A stretch of DNA of 64,000 nucleotides from Shewanella eurypsychrophilus. GTDB taxonomy: Bacteria; Pseudomonadota; Gammaproteobacteria; Enterobacterales; Shewanellaceae. This document shows positions 6,781-14,805 of this stretch, piece after piece; position 1 is the stretch's first letter; every line of letters begins with the position of its first letter. The position numbers and the translations under genes were made by a program. Location of the stretch: assembly GCF_007004545.3 (NCBI RefSeq), contig NZ_CP045503.2:4248102-4312101 (forward strand), read 5' to 3'. Under the pieces are notes generated by a model that was not told the DNA's origin, ran no database searches, and saw only the letters and a program-made list of their open reading frames with translations.

Positions 6781-8571
6781 TTAATCTTTAAAATTTAGAC
6801 TCTTATCTAATTGAACCACAATTGAAGGATGATAACCCAGTCGCGCTTTAGCATATATCTCTGCGATTTCAGCATCATAACCACCTATTTGTAACTCAGA
6901 ATACAAAGGCCTGACAAACTTACCTCGGCCAATTCGAATAAGATAATCACTCAATGCGGGTAATACCGGATCATAATGATTACGAATAGCGACTCTAAAC
7001 CAATCACAGGCGATTTCGGCATTAGTCGATTGAGTTAAATTAAAGCATCCATCTAGCTCCATTAGCTGCGTTTGAGTCAATACTTCTGGGAGCGAGTTTA
7101 AGAAGTATTGCCAATGATGCACCCGCCAACTATCTGTTTCCAGAGAGCTTGCCTCACAACCTGCAAGCCAGGCACTCAAGGCCGCATCGACTTTATCTAA
7201 ACTATCTGAGGTAGGAGCAATGAACCACTGCGGCATACCACAGCCATAAACCCACTCGAGTAACTCAGCCTCACTAATACAATCGGCATGATCAACTAAT
7301 AATGTCTTTTTGGCGTATTCGATAAACGTTTCTGTCGTTATCGCTTCAAAAGCAAAATGTTGAACATAGGTATAGAGAAATTTATCAAATAAATCACGCC
7401 CTAACCTGCGCTCCAAATCATGGACAAACATCGATGCTTTATCATAGGTGAATCGATTAAAGGCATCATTGGGATCCTGTGTTTGCACATTCGCAGGCAA
7501 GTTTTGCTCACTAAAATTAGCGGTTCCTAGCTCCTCCTTTAAGCGGCCATATTCCAATACGACTTCTAACTCGGCTTGCTCTTTACCAAATACCGCTTCG
7601 ACGATACGGTTGGTAAAATAGGTAGTAAACCCTTCATTGAGCCAGAGATCACGCCAAGTCGCGTTGCTGACAAGGTTACCAGTCCAGGAATGCGCCAACT
7701 CATGCGCCACCGTAGACACCAGGCTCTTATCACCAGCAATAAGCGTAGGAGTAATAAAGGCTAAGCGAGGGTTCTCCATGCCACCAAAAGGAAAGCTAGG
7801 TGGCAGGACTATCATGTCATAGCGACCCCAAGGGTAAGGTCCAAGTAAAGATTCGGCAATCTCCACCATCTTTTCGGTATCTTCAAACTCTTTGACTGCT
7901 GCATCCAACACTTCTGGCTCAGCATAGACGCCTGTACGTTCACCAATCCGACCAAAAGCGAGATCACCAACAGCGATAGCTAATAGGTGGGTCGGCATGG
8001 CTTTTTCCATTGAAAAAGTAAACTCGCCATTAAGATCCGCCGTAGCATCATTCATTGCGCTCATCACGGCACGCATACCTACAGGTACCTTTACCTTAGC
8101 ATCGAACGTGATACGAGCCTTAGGGCTATCTTGCAATGGGATCCAGCTTCGGGCATTCACCGGCTGAGATTGACTAAAGAGAAATGGCACGGATTTACCA
8201 CTGGTTTGCTCTGGCGTTAGCCATTGCAACCCTTGGGCATGAGGTGAGGTTTTATAGCTGAGTTTGACATACTGACTCTGACTATTTAGTGAAATATTGA
8301 GCCTTTCACCTAATATGGAGTCTTGCTTATCGATGCTAAATGCTAACGAATCTCCGTTATCATCAAATATATCCACAATAATAAGATCGCGCAGATCTAA
8401 CCACAGCTGCCTACATTGAGTCTCGATAAACTCCAATTCAAGCTTAGCAACGCCGGATAGCTCTTTTCGGTCGAAATCGACATTGAGATCTAAGACTAAA
8501 TGCTTGACCCTAACTTCATCAACATTAGCAAATGAATGGTAGTCATGATTATTATCCCATTGGTTTGACAC
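6781..8571 (-). CDS. M1 family metallopeptidase (leukotriene A4 hydrolase-like aminopeptidase)
   Basis: This 596-residue zinc aminopeptidase has all M1 landmarks: the substrate-anchoring GGMEN (263-267), HELAH (290-294) and the third zinc ligand Glu in WLNEGFTTYF (313). The C-terminal ~140 residues match the leukotriene-A4-hydrolase-type helical domain. No signal peptide is visible, so it is probably cytoplasmic. Translation starts at a GTG with AAGGAT upstream. It probably removes N-terminal residues from peptides. Its 3' end faces small RNA 1, transcribed from the other strand. Confidence 0.9.
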   Translation of the reverse strand: MSNQWDNNHDYHSFANVDEVRVKHLVLDLNVDFDRKELSGVAKLELEFIETQCRQLWLDLRDLIIVDIFDDNGDSLAFSIDKQDSILGERLNISLNSQSQYVKLSYKTSPHAQGLQWLTPEQTSGKSVPFLFSQSQPVNARSWIPLQDSPKARITFDAKVKVPVGMRAVMSAMNDATADLNGEFTFSMEKAMPTHLLAIAVGDLAFGRIGERTGVYAEPEVLDAAVKEFEDTEKMVEIAESLLGPYPWGRYDMIVLPPSFPFGGMENPRLAFITPTLIAGDKSLVSTVAHELAHSWTGNLVSNATWRDLWLNEGFTTYFTNRIVEAVFGKEQAELEVVLEYGRLKEELGTANFSEQNLPANVQTQDPNDAFNRFTYDKASMFVHDLERRLGRDLFDKFLYTYVQHFAFEAITTETFIEYAKKTLLVDHADCISEAELLEWVYGCGMPQWFIAPTSDSLDKVDAALSAWLAGCEASSLETDSWRVHHWQYFLNSLPEVLTQTQLMELDGCFNLTQSTNAEIACDWFRVAIRNHYDPVLPALSDYLIRIGRGKFVRPLYSELQIGGYDAEIAEIYAKARLGYHPSIVVQLDKSLNFKD

Positions 8572-8780
8572 TGATTTATCCTTAAAAAATAAAATGTAGA
8601 ATACATATAAATCTATAACGGTTTATACATTTTAAAGCCAACATAAATTGATTTGATTGTTGAAAAATGACAAAACAGCCAAACACCAAAATAACCGATA
8701 TTGCTTGTTTAGCTTAACCACAGGTAGCCAACTTGTCATCGCAATTGACTTCAATTTCCGAAGATGAAACACTTAAGGAA

Positions 8781-8794
8781 TATTGTATACAATA
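8781..8794. promoter_or_regulatory. 14-bp palindrome before the M9-like gene
   Basis: TATTGTATACAATA is a perfect inverted repeat 23 bases before the GTG start at 8817. It could be an operator of the GntR/VanR type (TTGTATACAA) or overlap a -10 box. Function not established. Confidence 0.35.
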
Positions 8795-8816
8795 ATACAT
8801 TTTAAGGATATACGCT

Positions 8817-9707
8817 GTGAATACGTTAAAACTGTTGTCATTAACCGGATTACTAACCCTAAGCGCTTGTCATTCATCAGTCCCTGAAGATGAAAATAGC
8901 TTAGCAGCTGTATTATCTCAAAACCATGCCTGTAGTGACACCATAGTCATCCGCTCTCAAGCACTATCAACCGAGCAGATAACTCAAGCCTGTGAACTCA
9001 TGAATAAACAAGAAGCTAAGTTTCACGCGTTATTCGGCACCGAAGGAAAGCCGGTTGCCAATGACAATAATATGAGTATGCGTGCCAACGTCTATCACTC
9101 GCGTGAAGATTACGCTAAGCATGTCACGGCTCACTTTGATGTGCCCAGCGATAACGGTGGCATGTTCCTCGAAGGCTTACCCGATCAAGCAGGCAATCAG
9201 GCTGAGTTTGTCGCCTATGAGAAAAAAGGCCAGATCTGGAACCTTGCTCATGAATATGTCCACTATCTAGATGGCCATTTTAATTTGTACGGAGATTTTT
9301 GTGCATCACTCCATGACTCCCATAGTGCACCTGAATACTGCCCGAAACCAGCCCCTCTACTCCCCTATTTAATTTGGTGGAGTGAAGGTTTAGGTGAATA
9401 TGTCTCTCAAGGCGATGACAACCAAACCGCAATCGACTTAGCTAAAAAAGCACTATCGGAAAACACTGACTATCCACTGAGTGAACTGTTCAATACTGGC
9501 TACGAAAAAAATGGTGGTACCGATAGAGTCTACCGTTGGGGTTACTTGTCTGTTCGCTTTATGATGGAAAATCACAAAGACAAAATTGATAACATGCTTA
9601 CCTTTACCCGTAAGGGTGACTATCCAAGATATCAGGCTTTAGTTAAGCAATGGGGCACAAGCATGGATGATGAGTTTAAAGCTTGGCTGACTTTACTGAC
9701 CAAGTAG
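8817..9707 (+). CDS. Short M9 collagenase-like metallopeptidase, predicted lipoprotein
   Basis: This 296-residue protein has a lipobox ending LSAC (Cys18), so it is probably lipid-anchored in the envelope. The zinc site HEYVHYLDG (His145, His149) and the downstream WWSEGLGEYVS (~Glu190) are the signature pair of peptidase family M9. Vibrio-type collagenases are much longer, with activator and PKD/collagen-binding domains; here only the catalytic subdomain remains. The start is GTG with AAGGAT eight bases upstream. The gene is flanked by the two small RNA genes and may belong to the same envelope-stress neighbourhood. Its substrate is unknown, and collagen is unlikely to be inferable. Confidence 0.72.
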   Translation: MNTLKLLSLTGLLTLSACHSSVPEDENSLAAVLSQNHACSDTIVIRSQALSTEQITQACELMNKQEAKFHALFGTEGKPVANDNNMSMRANVYHSREDYAKHVTAHFDVPSDNGGMFLEGLPDQAGNQAEFVAYEKKGQIWNLAHEYVHYLDGHFNLYGDFCASLHDSHSAPEYCPKPAPLLPYLIWWSEGLGEYVSQGDDNQTAIDLAKKALSENTDYPLSELFNTGYEKNGGTDRVYRWGYLSVRFMMENHKDKIDNMLTFTRKGDYPRYQALVKQWGTSMDDEFKAWLTLLTK

Positions 9708-9755
9708 TAGTGAAGAGTTTACTGAGAATATTTTTATTTATTTTCAATAAAAGAT

Positions 9756-9782
9756 GAACTTTTTACAAAAATGGGACTCTGA
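9756..9782 (+). promoter_or_regulatory. Sigma-E-type promoter of small RNA 2
   Basis: GAACTT at 9756-9761 and TCTGA at 9778-9782 have a 16-base spacer beginning TTTTACAAAA. This closely matches the well-known enterobacterial rpoE autoregulated promoter pattern and the promoter at 6529. The predicted start is near 9788-9789. Confidence 0.78.
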
Positions 9783-9788
9783 CACTAT

Positions 9789-9956
9789 GAACCGAATATT
9801 TAGCTTCTGTTTATTCCTAATGTTTAATGAACATTTAGCGTTAGACGGAAGCTGTTTTCACTGTTCATCATCACTCCCTTTTAGATAGTTTCTAGCGCGA
9901 CTATCCACCCTATTCCAAATTGGAACTTGTAGCGACCTGATTAGGTCGCTTTTTTT
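9789..9956 (+). ncRNA. Candidate sigma-E-dependent small RNA 2
   Basis: A ~168-nt unit lies between a sigma-E-type promoter and a strong terminator in the 377-base gap between the M9-like gene and pstS. It folds as a 5' hairpin (AGCTTC...GGAAGCT enclosing AATGTT/AACATT). An unpaired segment CTGTTCATCATCACTCCCTT (9861-9880) comes next, then a TTCCAAATTGGAA hairpin (9913-9925) and the terminator. It shares element order and sequence blocks with small RNA 1. The unpaired segment is complementary to the translation start of the porin at 14514 (9 contiguous bases over ATGATGAAC plus 5 over the AAAGG ribosome-binding site). Expression is inferred. Confidence 0.72.
9932..9956 (+). terminator. Rho-independent terminator of small RNA 2
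   Basis: GCGACCT, loop GATT, AGGTCGC, then seven T residues. Confidence 0.88.
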
Positions 9957-9998
9957 GTCTAAATTTTGAAAGAAACGATAAAGAGCTAAGAAGCTAAT

Positions 9999-10022
9999 CC
10001 TAGGAACTAGGCCCTAGGAACT
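9999..10022. repeat. CCTAGGAAC motif repeat
   Basis: CCTAGGAACT is present twice, the second inside GGCCCTAGGAACTT. The same word recurs at 31556-31564 (in a hairpin after icd), and a related CCTAGGTTC palindrome occurs at 42683-42708. This looks like a small family of CCTAGG-based intergenic palindromes. Confidence 0.4.
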
Positions 10023-10038
10023 TATTAAAACCAAGATC

Positions 10039-10064
10039 AAAAAAGGCCTCAAATGAGGCCTTTT
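10039..10064 (-). terminator. Terminator of pstS
   Basis: On the minus strand AAAAGGCCTC, loop ATTT, GAGGCC is followed by a T-run. It lies 20-45 bases after the pstS stop, which shows that no further pst gene follows in the transcript. Confidence 0.85.
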
Positions 10065-10084
10065 GGGAAAGTAAGATTGTCGAC

Positions 10085-11056
10085 TTAAAGACGAATGCCG
10101 GCTTTCGCTAAATCTTTAGCAGTCACAGTGCGAGGTAATGGTACATAGCCATCTTTCTCAACGATATGTTGACCTTGCTTAGACAGTGCAAACTTCAGAA
10201 ACTCACGGTCCATTGGAGAAAGGTCTTTGTTCGGATGCTTGTTCACGTATACATACAAGTAACGTGATAGCGGGTAAGTACCACTTGCCGCATTAGCTGC
10301 ATTGGCTTCTATGTACTTAGTGCCCTTCTTCGAAATAGCGACCGCTTTAACACCTGCAGTCTTATAACCGATACCCGAGTAACCTATGGCATTGAGTGAC
10401 TGTGACACAGACTGAACCACAGATGCAGAACCTGGCTGCTCGTTCACATTAGCCTTGAAATCACCTTTGCACAGTGCTTTCTTCTTGAAGTAACCATAAG
10501 TACCAGATACCGAGTTACGTCCATAAAGCTGTATATCACGGGCAGACCAACCGCCTTCGAGACCTAAGTCACCCCAGCGCTTAACATCCCTGCCACCACA
10601 CCTGTGCGTCGCTGAGAAAATGTCATCAATCTGCTCGATGCTTAAACCTTTAATTGGGTTATCTTTGTGAACAAATACCGCTAAGGCATCGATAGCTACA
10701 CGAATCGCAGTTGGCTGATAGCCATAATGTTTCTCGAATGCTTCAACTTCATTAGGCTTCATCTTACGGCTCATTGGACCGAACTGAGAAGTCCCTTCAG
10801 TAAGCGCAGGGGGTGCAGTAGAAGAACCCGCTGCTTGAATTTGGATGTTCACGTTAGGATACATCTCTTTAAACTCTTCAGCCCAAAGCGTCATCATGTT
10901 TGCCAGAGTATCTGAACCTACAGATGATAGGTTACCCGATACGCCGCTTGTTTTTTCATAAACAGGTAGTGACGGATCGATTGCAGCGATTGATGCTGCA
11001 GAGAATACACTAGCGGCTGTTAAACTAACCGCGCCGACAAGCTGTTTCAGTTTCAT
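10085..11056 (-). CDS. pstS: Phosphate ABC transporter substrate-binding protein PstS
   Basis: This 323-residue periplasmic binding protein has a signal peptide MKLKQLVGAVSLTAASVFSA cut near AIA-AID. The phosphate-contacting phrases of PstS are visible: SVGSDTLANMMTLWAEEF, AAGSSTAPPAL, and GRNSVSGTYGYFKKKALC. The ATG at 11056 (GGAG eight bases upstream) is preferred over an upstream start because the signal peptide then begins properly. It lies downstream of phoB and phoR on the same strand but has its own Pho box and terminator. The pstCAB permease genes are not next to it, so it may serve a distant permease. Confidence 0.88.
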   Translation of the reverse strand: MKLKQLVGAVSLTAASVFSAASIAAIDPSLPVYEKTSGVSGNLSSVGSDTLANMMTLWAEEFKEMYPNVNIQIQAAGSSTAPPALTEGTSQFGPMSRKMKPNEVEAFEKHYGYQPTAIRVAIDALAVFVHKDNPIKGLSIEQIDDIFSATHRCGGRDVKRWGDLGLEGGWSARDIQLYGRNSVSGTYGYFKKKALCKGDFKANVNEQPGSASVVQSVSQSLNAIGYSGIGYKTAGVKAVAISKKGTKYIEANAANAASGTYPLSRYLYVYVNKHPNKDLSPMDREFLKFALSKQGQHIVEKDGYVPLPRTVTAKDLAKAGIRL

Positions 11057-11127
11057 TCTTTGCTCCAGTGTTAAGCGTACTTGCTCAATTAAGTTGCAGC
11101 CAGTATCTGTTCCTATGATGACAAGTC

Positions 11128-11157
11128 TATTACTCTCACATGACACTTAGATGACAA
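11128..11157 (-). promoter_or_regulatory. Pho box and -10 region of pstS
   Basis: On the minus strand TTGTCAT-CTAA-GTGTCAT (11157-11140) is a 7-4-7 match to the PhoB consensus of two CTGTCAT-like repeats 11 bases apart. A -10-like GTAATA follows at 11133-11128. This indicates PhoB-dependent activation of pstS in low phosphate. Confidence 0.75.
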
Positions 11158-11272
11158 TCGTCATCATTGATGACTTTTTAAGCAATTTAGGTTAGCCATG
11201 TCTATTTTTATGACAAAAAAAACAGATCAAAGACCTGTTTTCATGAGTTTGTTTCGATTGAAACTTATGGGG

Positions 11273-12589
11273 TTACATCGGCAGCTGAGATTGGTGTGTA
11301 CCTTCAATAAGGTTAGTTGGAATAACGAAGCTAAATGTACTGCCCGTACCGAGCTCACTCTCAATCATAAGCTCACTCTGATGGTTACTCAGAGCATGTT
11401 TAGTGATAGCTAAGCCTAAGCCAGTACCGCCTCTTTGCCGGGTTCTGGCACTATCCACCCGATAGAAGCGCTCTGTAAGCCTGCCAATATGCTGGGGCGC
11501 TATACCGTCACCGCTATCAGTCACGCTAAATAATCCACCAGCTGCGACGCGCTTCCAGCTAACGGCAATAGATCCGCCAAGCTCAGTGTAGCGAATAGCA
11601 TTCGAAATTAAGTTAGAACACGCACTCCTTAATTCGATTTCATTACCATAGAGGTGATAATCAGCTTCACAGTCAAAGCTTAAGCTGTACTCACCTTGAG
11701 ATAATGCATTAGCTTCTTCCTTTAATACCTCGAACATATGGTTCATGTTGATTGTATTGTCTAGATTCAGCTCAGCCGAATCTTCAATTCGAGACAAAAC
11801 CAGAAGCTGCTCAACCATAGAGCGCATGCGATTTGTTTGCTGTTGCATCTGCTCCATGGCTCTGATGTTGGGTGAGCCTGGTTCTGCCATGCCTTGCATC
11901 ATTTCCAAATATCCTTGAAGCACAGTCAGCGGTGTTTTTAGCTCATGGGATACATTAGCGACAAAGTCTTTGCGCATCCCCTCTAACTGCCTAACCCGAG
12001 TAATGTCTCTGGCAATAAGTAGGAACTGGCCTGTGCCGTAACCCATGATGCGGATCTCGAGAATACGACCTTCTGACATCGGAGAAGCTAGCTCTAAGGG
12101 CTCTTGATAATCGGCTTTTTTAAGATAATTTGAAAAATCAGGATGACGTAATAGATTATCAATTCGCTGACCACTATCAAGCGGCCAAACTAGCCCAAGT
12201 AATAATTGAGCTAGTTTATTGCACCAAACTATATTGTGCTCAGAATCTAATACTACAGCGGCATCGGGAAGCGCTTCCGCACCTTGTCTGAAACGACTAA
12301 GAAGAAAAGCGAGTTGCGATACTCGTTTGCGGTTTTTCCCCTGAAGACGGTAAATACCATTGAAAACACCTTCCCAACTTCCTCTACCATTAGGTGGCGT
12401 TAAGCGTCGGTCACGCCATAACCAGAAATTCAGCCTTGATAGTTGGCGGTAATGCCAGAAAAGCAAAACGACAGTTCCAACAAGGAGTACCCAAATAACT
12501 TCACCTAGGAGTAAACCCAGAATAAAACATAACACTAAGTAGGTTATTAGCCGTGACAGCAGTCGATAACCTGAATATGAATCAAACAT
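11273..12589 (-). CDS. phoR: Phosphate regulon sensor histidine kinase PhoR
   Basis: This 438-residue kinase has two adjacent N-terminal membrane segments and almost no periplasmic loop, as in E. coli PhoR. A PAS domain (~110-200, AEALPDAAVVLDSEHNIVWCN) follows. The HisKA box NVSHELKTPLTVLQGY holds the phospho-accepting His (~215), and the ATPase domain has N (LISNAIRY), G1 (VTDSGDGIA) and G2 (GGTGLGLAI) boxes. The start at 12589 is chosen because the protein then begins like other PhoR proteins. It acts with PhoB, encoded 82 bases upstream, to sense phosphate shortage via the Pst complex. Confidence 0.92.
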   Translation of the reverse strand: MFDSYSGYRLLSRLITYLVLCFILGLLLGEVIWVLLVGTVVLLFWHYRQLSRLNFWLWRDRRLTPPNGRGSWEGVFNGIYRLQGKNRKRVSQLAFLLSRFRQGAEALPDAAVVLDSEHNIVWCNKLAQLLLGLVWPLDSGQRIDNLLRHPDFSNYLKKADYQEPLELASPMSEGRILEIRIMGYGTGQFLLIARDITRVRQLEGMRKDFVANVSHELKTPLTVLQGYLEMMQGMAEPGSPNIRAMEQMQQQTNRMRSMVEQLLVLSRIEDSAELNLDNTINMNHMFEVLKEEANALSQGEYSLSFDCEADYHLYGNEIELRSACSNLISNAIRYTELGGSIAVSWKRVAAGGLFSVTDSGDGIAPQHIGRLTERFYRVDSARTRQRGGTGLGLAITKHALSNHQSELMIESELGTGSTFSFVIPTNLIEGTHQSQLPM

Positions 12590-12671
12590 AGAAATTACAT
12601 CGAAACCATAGGTAAGAGACGGGCACAAGATAACGTAAATTGTATCTTGTGCCTAAAGCTTTTCATCTGGA

Positions 12672-13361
12672 TCACAGTCTGGTAGAAAATCGGTAGCCTG
12701 CCCCACGTACAGTTTGTATCAAACGATCATGTTCAGAAGGCTCAATAGCCTTACGTAAGCGTCTGATATGCACATCGACAGTTCTGTCTTCGACATACAC
12801 GTTGGTCCCCCAGACATTATCGAGTAATTGCTCACGGCTATAGACGCGTTCAGGGTGTGTCATAAAGAAATGCAACAACCTAAACTCGGTAGGTCCCATA
12901 TCCAATACCTGCTCACCGACTGTGACTCTATGGCTGATGGGGTCTAACATCAACCCTTGCACATCAATCGGTTCTTCAAGACTAGTAGGTGAACTACGAC
13001 GTATTACCGCCTTAATTCTAGCCACCAGCTCTTTCGGAGAAAAAGGCTTAGTCATATAATCATCCGCACCGACTTCTAGGCCGCGAACCTTATCTTCCTC
13101 TTCGCCCCGGGCTGTCAGCATGATGATAGGGATCTTGCGAGTAAACTCATCTTGGCGTAGGCGCTTAGCCAGTTGAATACCACTGCCACCGGGAAACATC
13201 CAATCCAATAAAATAAGATCCGGGTACGGCTCCGATATCATCTCTAGTGCAGAGTCAAAATCTTCAGCCGTTGTAGTGGTAAATCCATGTTGTTCTAAAA
13301 CAAATGTCAGCATCTCTCTGATAGCCAACTCATCTTCAACAATTAATATTTTAGCAGTCAT
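12672..13361 (-). CDS. phoB: Phosphate regulon response regulator PhoB
   Basis: This 229-residue OmpR-class regulator has a receiver domain with the acidic pocket (VEDE), the phosphorylated Asp53 (LLDWMFPGG) and Lys105-type MTKPFSPKEL. Its C-terminal winged helix (VDVHIRRLRKAIEPS, then VRGAGYRFS) binds Pho boxes. Length equals that of enterobacterial PhoB. It is first in a phoB-phoR unit. Two perfect copies of TATTGTCATAAA upstream (13440-13471) may serve autoregulation. Confidence 0.94.
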   Translation of the reverse strand: MTAKILIVEDELAIREMLTFVLEQHGFTTTTAEDFDSALEMISEPYPDLILLDWMFPGGSGIQLAKRLRQDEFTRKIPIIMLTARGEEEDKVRGLEVGADDYMTKPFSPKELVARIKAVIRRSSPTSLEEPIDVQGLMLDPISHRVTVGEQVLDMGPTEFRLLHFFMTHPERVYSREQLLDNVWGTNVYVEDRTVDVHIRRLRKAIEPSEHDRLIQTVRGAGYRFSTRL

Positions 13362-13439
13362 ATGCGATCTTCTGTCAGTGAATATTCACGCGTCTATTAT
13401 TGGTCAGTTTTATTACAAAATTATGATCGAACAAGGATA

Positions 13440-13471
13440 TATTGTCATAAAGTGCAGATTATTGTCATAAA
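13440..13471. promoter_or_regulatory. Twin 12-bp repeats TATTGTCATAAA upstream of phoB
   Basis: TATTGTCATAAA occurs at 13440-13451 and again at 13460-13471, exactly 20 bases (two helical turns) apart. Each contains the TGTCAT core of a Pho half-site, oriented opposite to phoB transcription. A PhoB autoregulatory site is likely but not proven. Confidence 0.5.
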
Positions 13472-13498
13472 ACTTATGTATACCCGCAAAAACTAAGC

Positions 13499-13523
13499 AT
13501 AAAAAAAGGAAGCCTAAGCCTCC
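13499..13523 (-). terminator. Terminator of the porin gene
   Basis: On the minus strand GGAGGC-TTAG-GCTTCC (one G-T pair) is followed by a T-run, about 30 bases after the porin stop. Confidence 0.75.
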
Positions 13524-13554
13524 TCCTTTCCACTTTGTTCTGTTTTAGAAACAA

Positions 13555-14514
13555 TTAAAACTTATGTTCTAGACCTAGGCCGATAAAATTATCATCTTCA
13601 TCTTTGCTTTCATATGAACGGCTAGAGTAAAAGGCAAATAACTTAGTTGGCTTACCTAGCTTGTAATCTCCACCGATAGACCATGAGTCACCTTTCTCTT
13701 CCATATCTTGGTACTGGGCTTTAAGCACGACTGCGTCGATAGTGTAAGCAGCACTGACTAAGTAACCTGTATAGCTGTCACCATCGAACGGGTTGACTTC
13801 ACCTTCATCATCAAAGGCATATACCTTCTCTTCTTGCTGATACATGGCACCAAGTTTAAATCCGGCAATTTTACCTTGAACGGTTGCACGGGCAACTTGA
13901 TAACCTTTAACATCTGAGTCATAGGCGATAGACGCATAGATAGGTGATTTCTTAAGACCTGAATCACCGTACATAGCCGCTAAGCTATAGCCATCTTGCT
14001 CTAATTGATCACTGTCACCGCTTGCTGCATACGTCACACCAAGTTTAAACCCGCTCATTGATGGCGTGATATATGTTGCTGTTTGCGCTAGACGATTTTC
14101 GCCTTTAAATAGATTTTTAAGGTCAGCAGAAAGGTCATTGAACTGATCAACTTTACCTTGAGATTGCTTAAGCATAGTATCGTTACGACCTACAGAAACT
14201 GCGCCGAAGTTGCCTCTTAAGCCAACAAACTGATTACGGGCCTTGAAGTTTTCCTTGCTTTCATCACCAGTATCTACTTCATACTCAATAGTATAAAACG
14301 CTTCTAACGAGCTGCTTAGCTCAAATGCACCCTTTACACCGAAACGTGATGCATTGCTTTGAATCGTTGTTTCTGACTCACCCTGAACATCATTAGATTG
14401 TGCGGTAACATTCAATTTACCGTAGACAGTGAGAGGATCTGCCGCATGAGCAGAAGCTAAAGTGGCAGTAGCAAGCGCAGAAGCTAATAGGGTTTTACAA
14501 AAAACGTTCATCAT
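13555..14514 (-). CDS. General (OmpC/OmpU-like) trimeric porin
   Basis: This 319-residue outer-membrane protein has a signal peptide (MMNVFCKTLLASALATATLASAHA) and an N-terminal DPLTVYGKLNVTAQ. It has alternating amphipathic strands, a PEFG-loop-like acidic L3 region and a C-terminal Phe (GLGLEHKF), the signal for BAM insertion. It is next to phoB, so a PhoE-like role in phosphate entry is possible, but I see no clear Pho box before it. The start region (AAAGG, five bases, ATGATGAAC) is complementary to small RNA 2, which suggests repression in envelope stress. Confidence 0.88.
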   Translation of the reverse strand: MMNVFCKTLLASALATATLASAHAADPLTVYGKLNVTAQSNDVQGESETTIQSNASRFGVKGAFELSSSLEAFYTIEYEVDTGDESKENFKARNQFVGLRGNFGAVSVGRNDTMLKQSQGKVDQFNDLSADLKNLFKGENRLAQTATYITPSMSGFKLGVTYAASGDSDQLEQDGYSLAAMYGDSGLKKSPIYASIAYDSDVKGYQVARATVQGKIAGFKLGAMYQQEEKVYAFDDEGEVNPFDGDSYTGYLVSAAYTIDAVVLKAQYQDMEEKGDSWSIGGDYKLGKPTKLFAFYSSRSYESKDEDDNFIGLGLEHKF

Positions 14515-14805
14515 TTAATCCTTTCGACGTATCTGTTCGTCTGGGTTATTGGTTTGGACGCCGAGAGTTTGCAACCTTTGTGTTGCAGTTTTATTTCATT
14601 AAAAGTTGTTTTTCTTTACAACGCGAAATATCACAGAGATATCGACAGACAAAGCCTCATACAGCAAGGGATAGAGCGAACCGAATGGTTTGATGACAGT
14701 TTTGTGAATTATAGAAAATCAAGCAGTGAGGTAGCACTTTTTCAGGTTTACCCGAGCCTGACAATGTCTTACACTGCGGCTTCATTTTTTGATTGAGCAC
14801 TTATT

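Noticed and set aside
14554..14796. 80-codon open frame upstream of rdgC
   Set aside because: No ribosome-binding site, no recognisable domain, and it covers the promoter regions of the divergent porin and rdgC genes.
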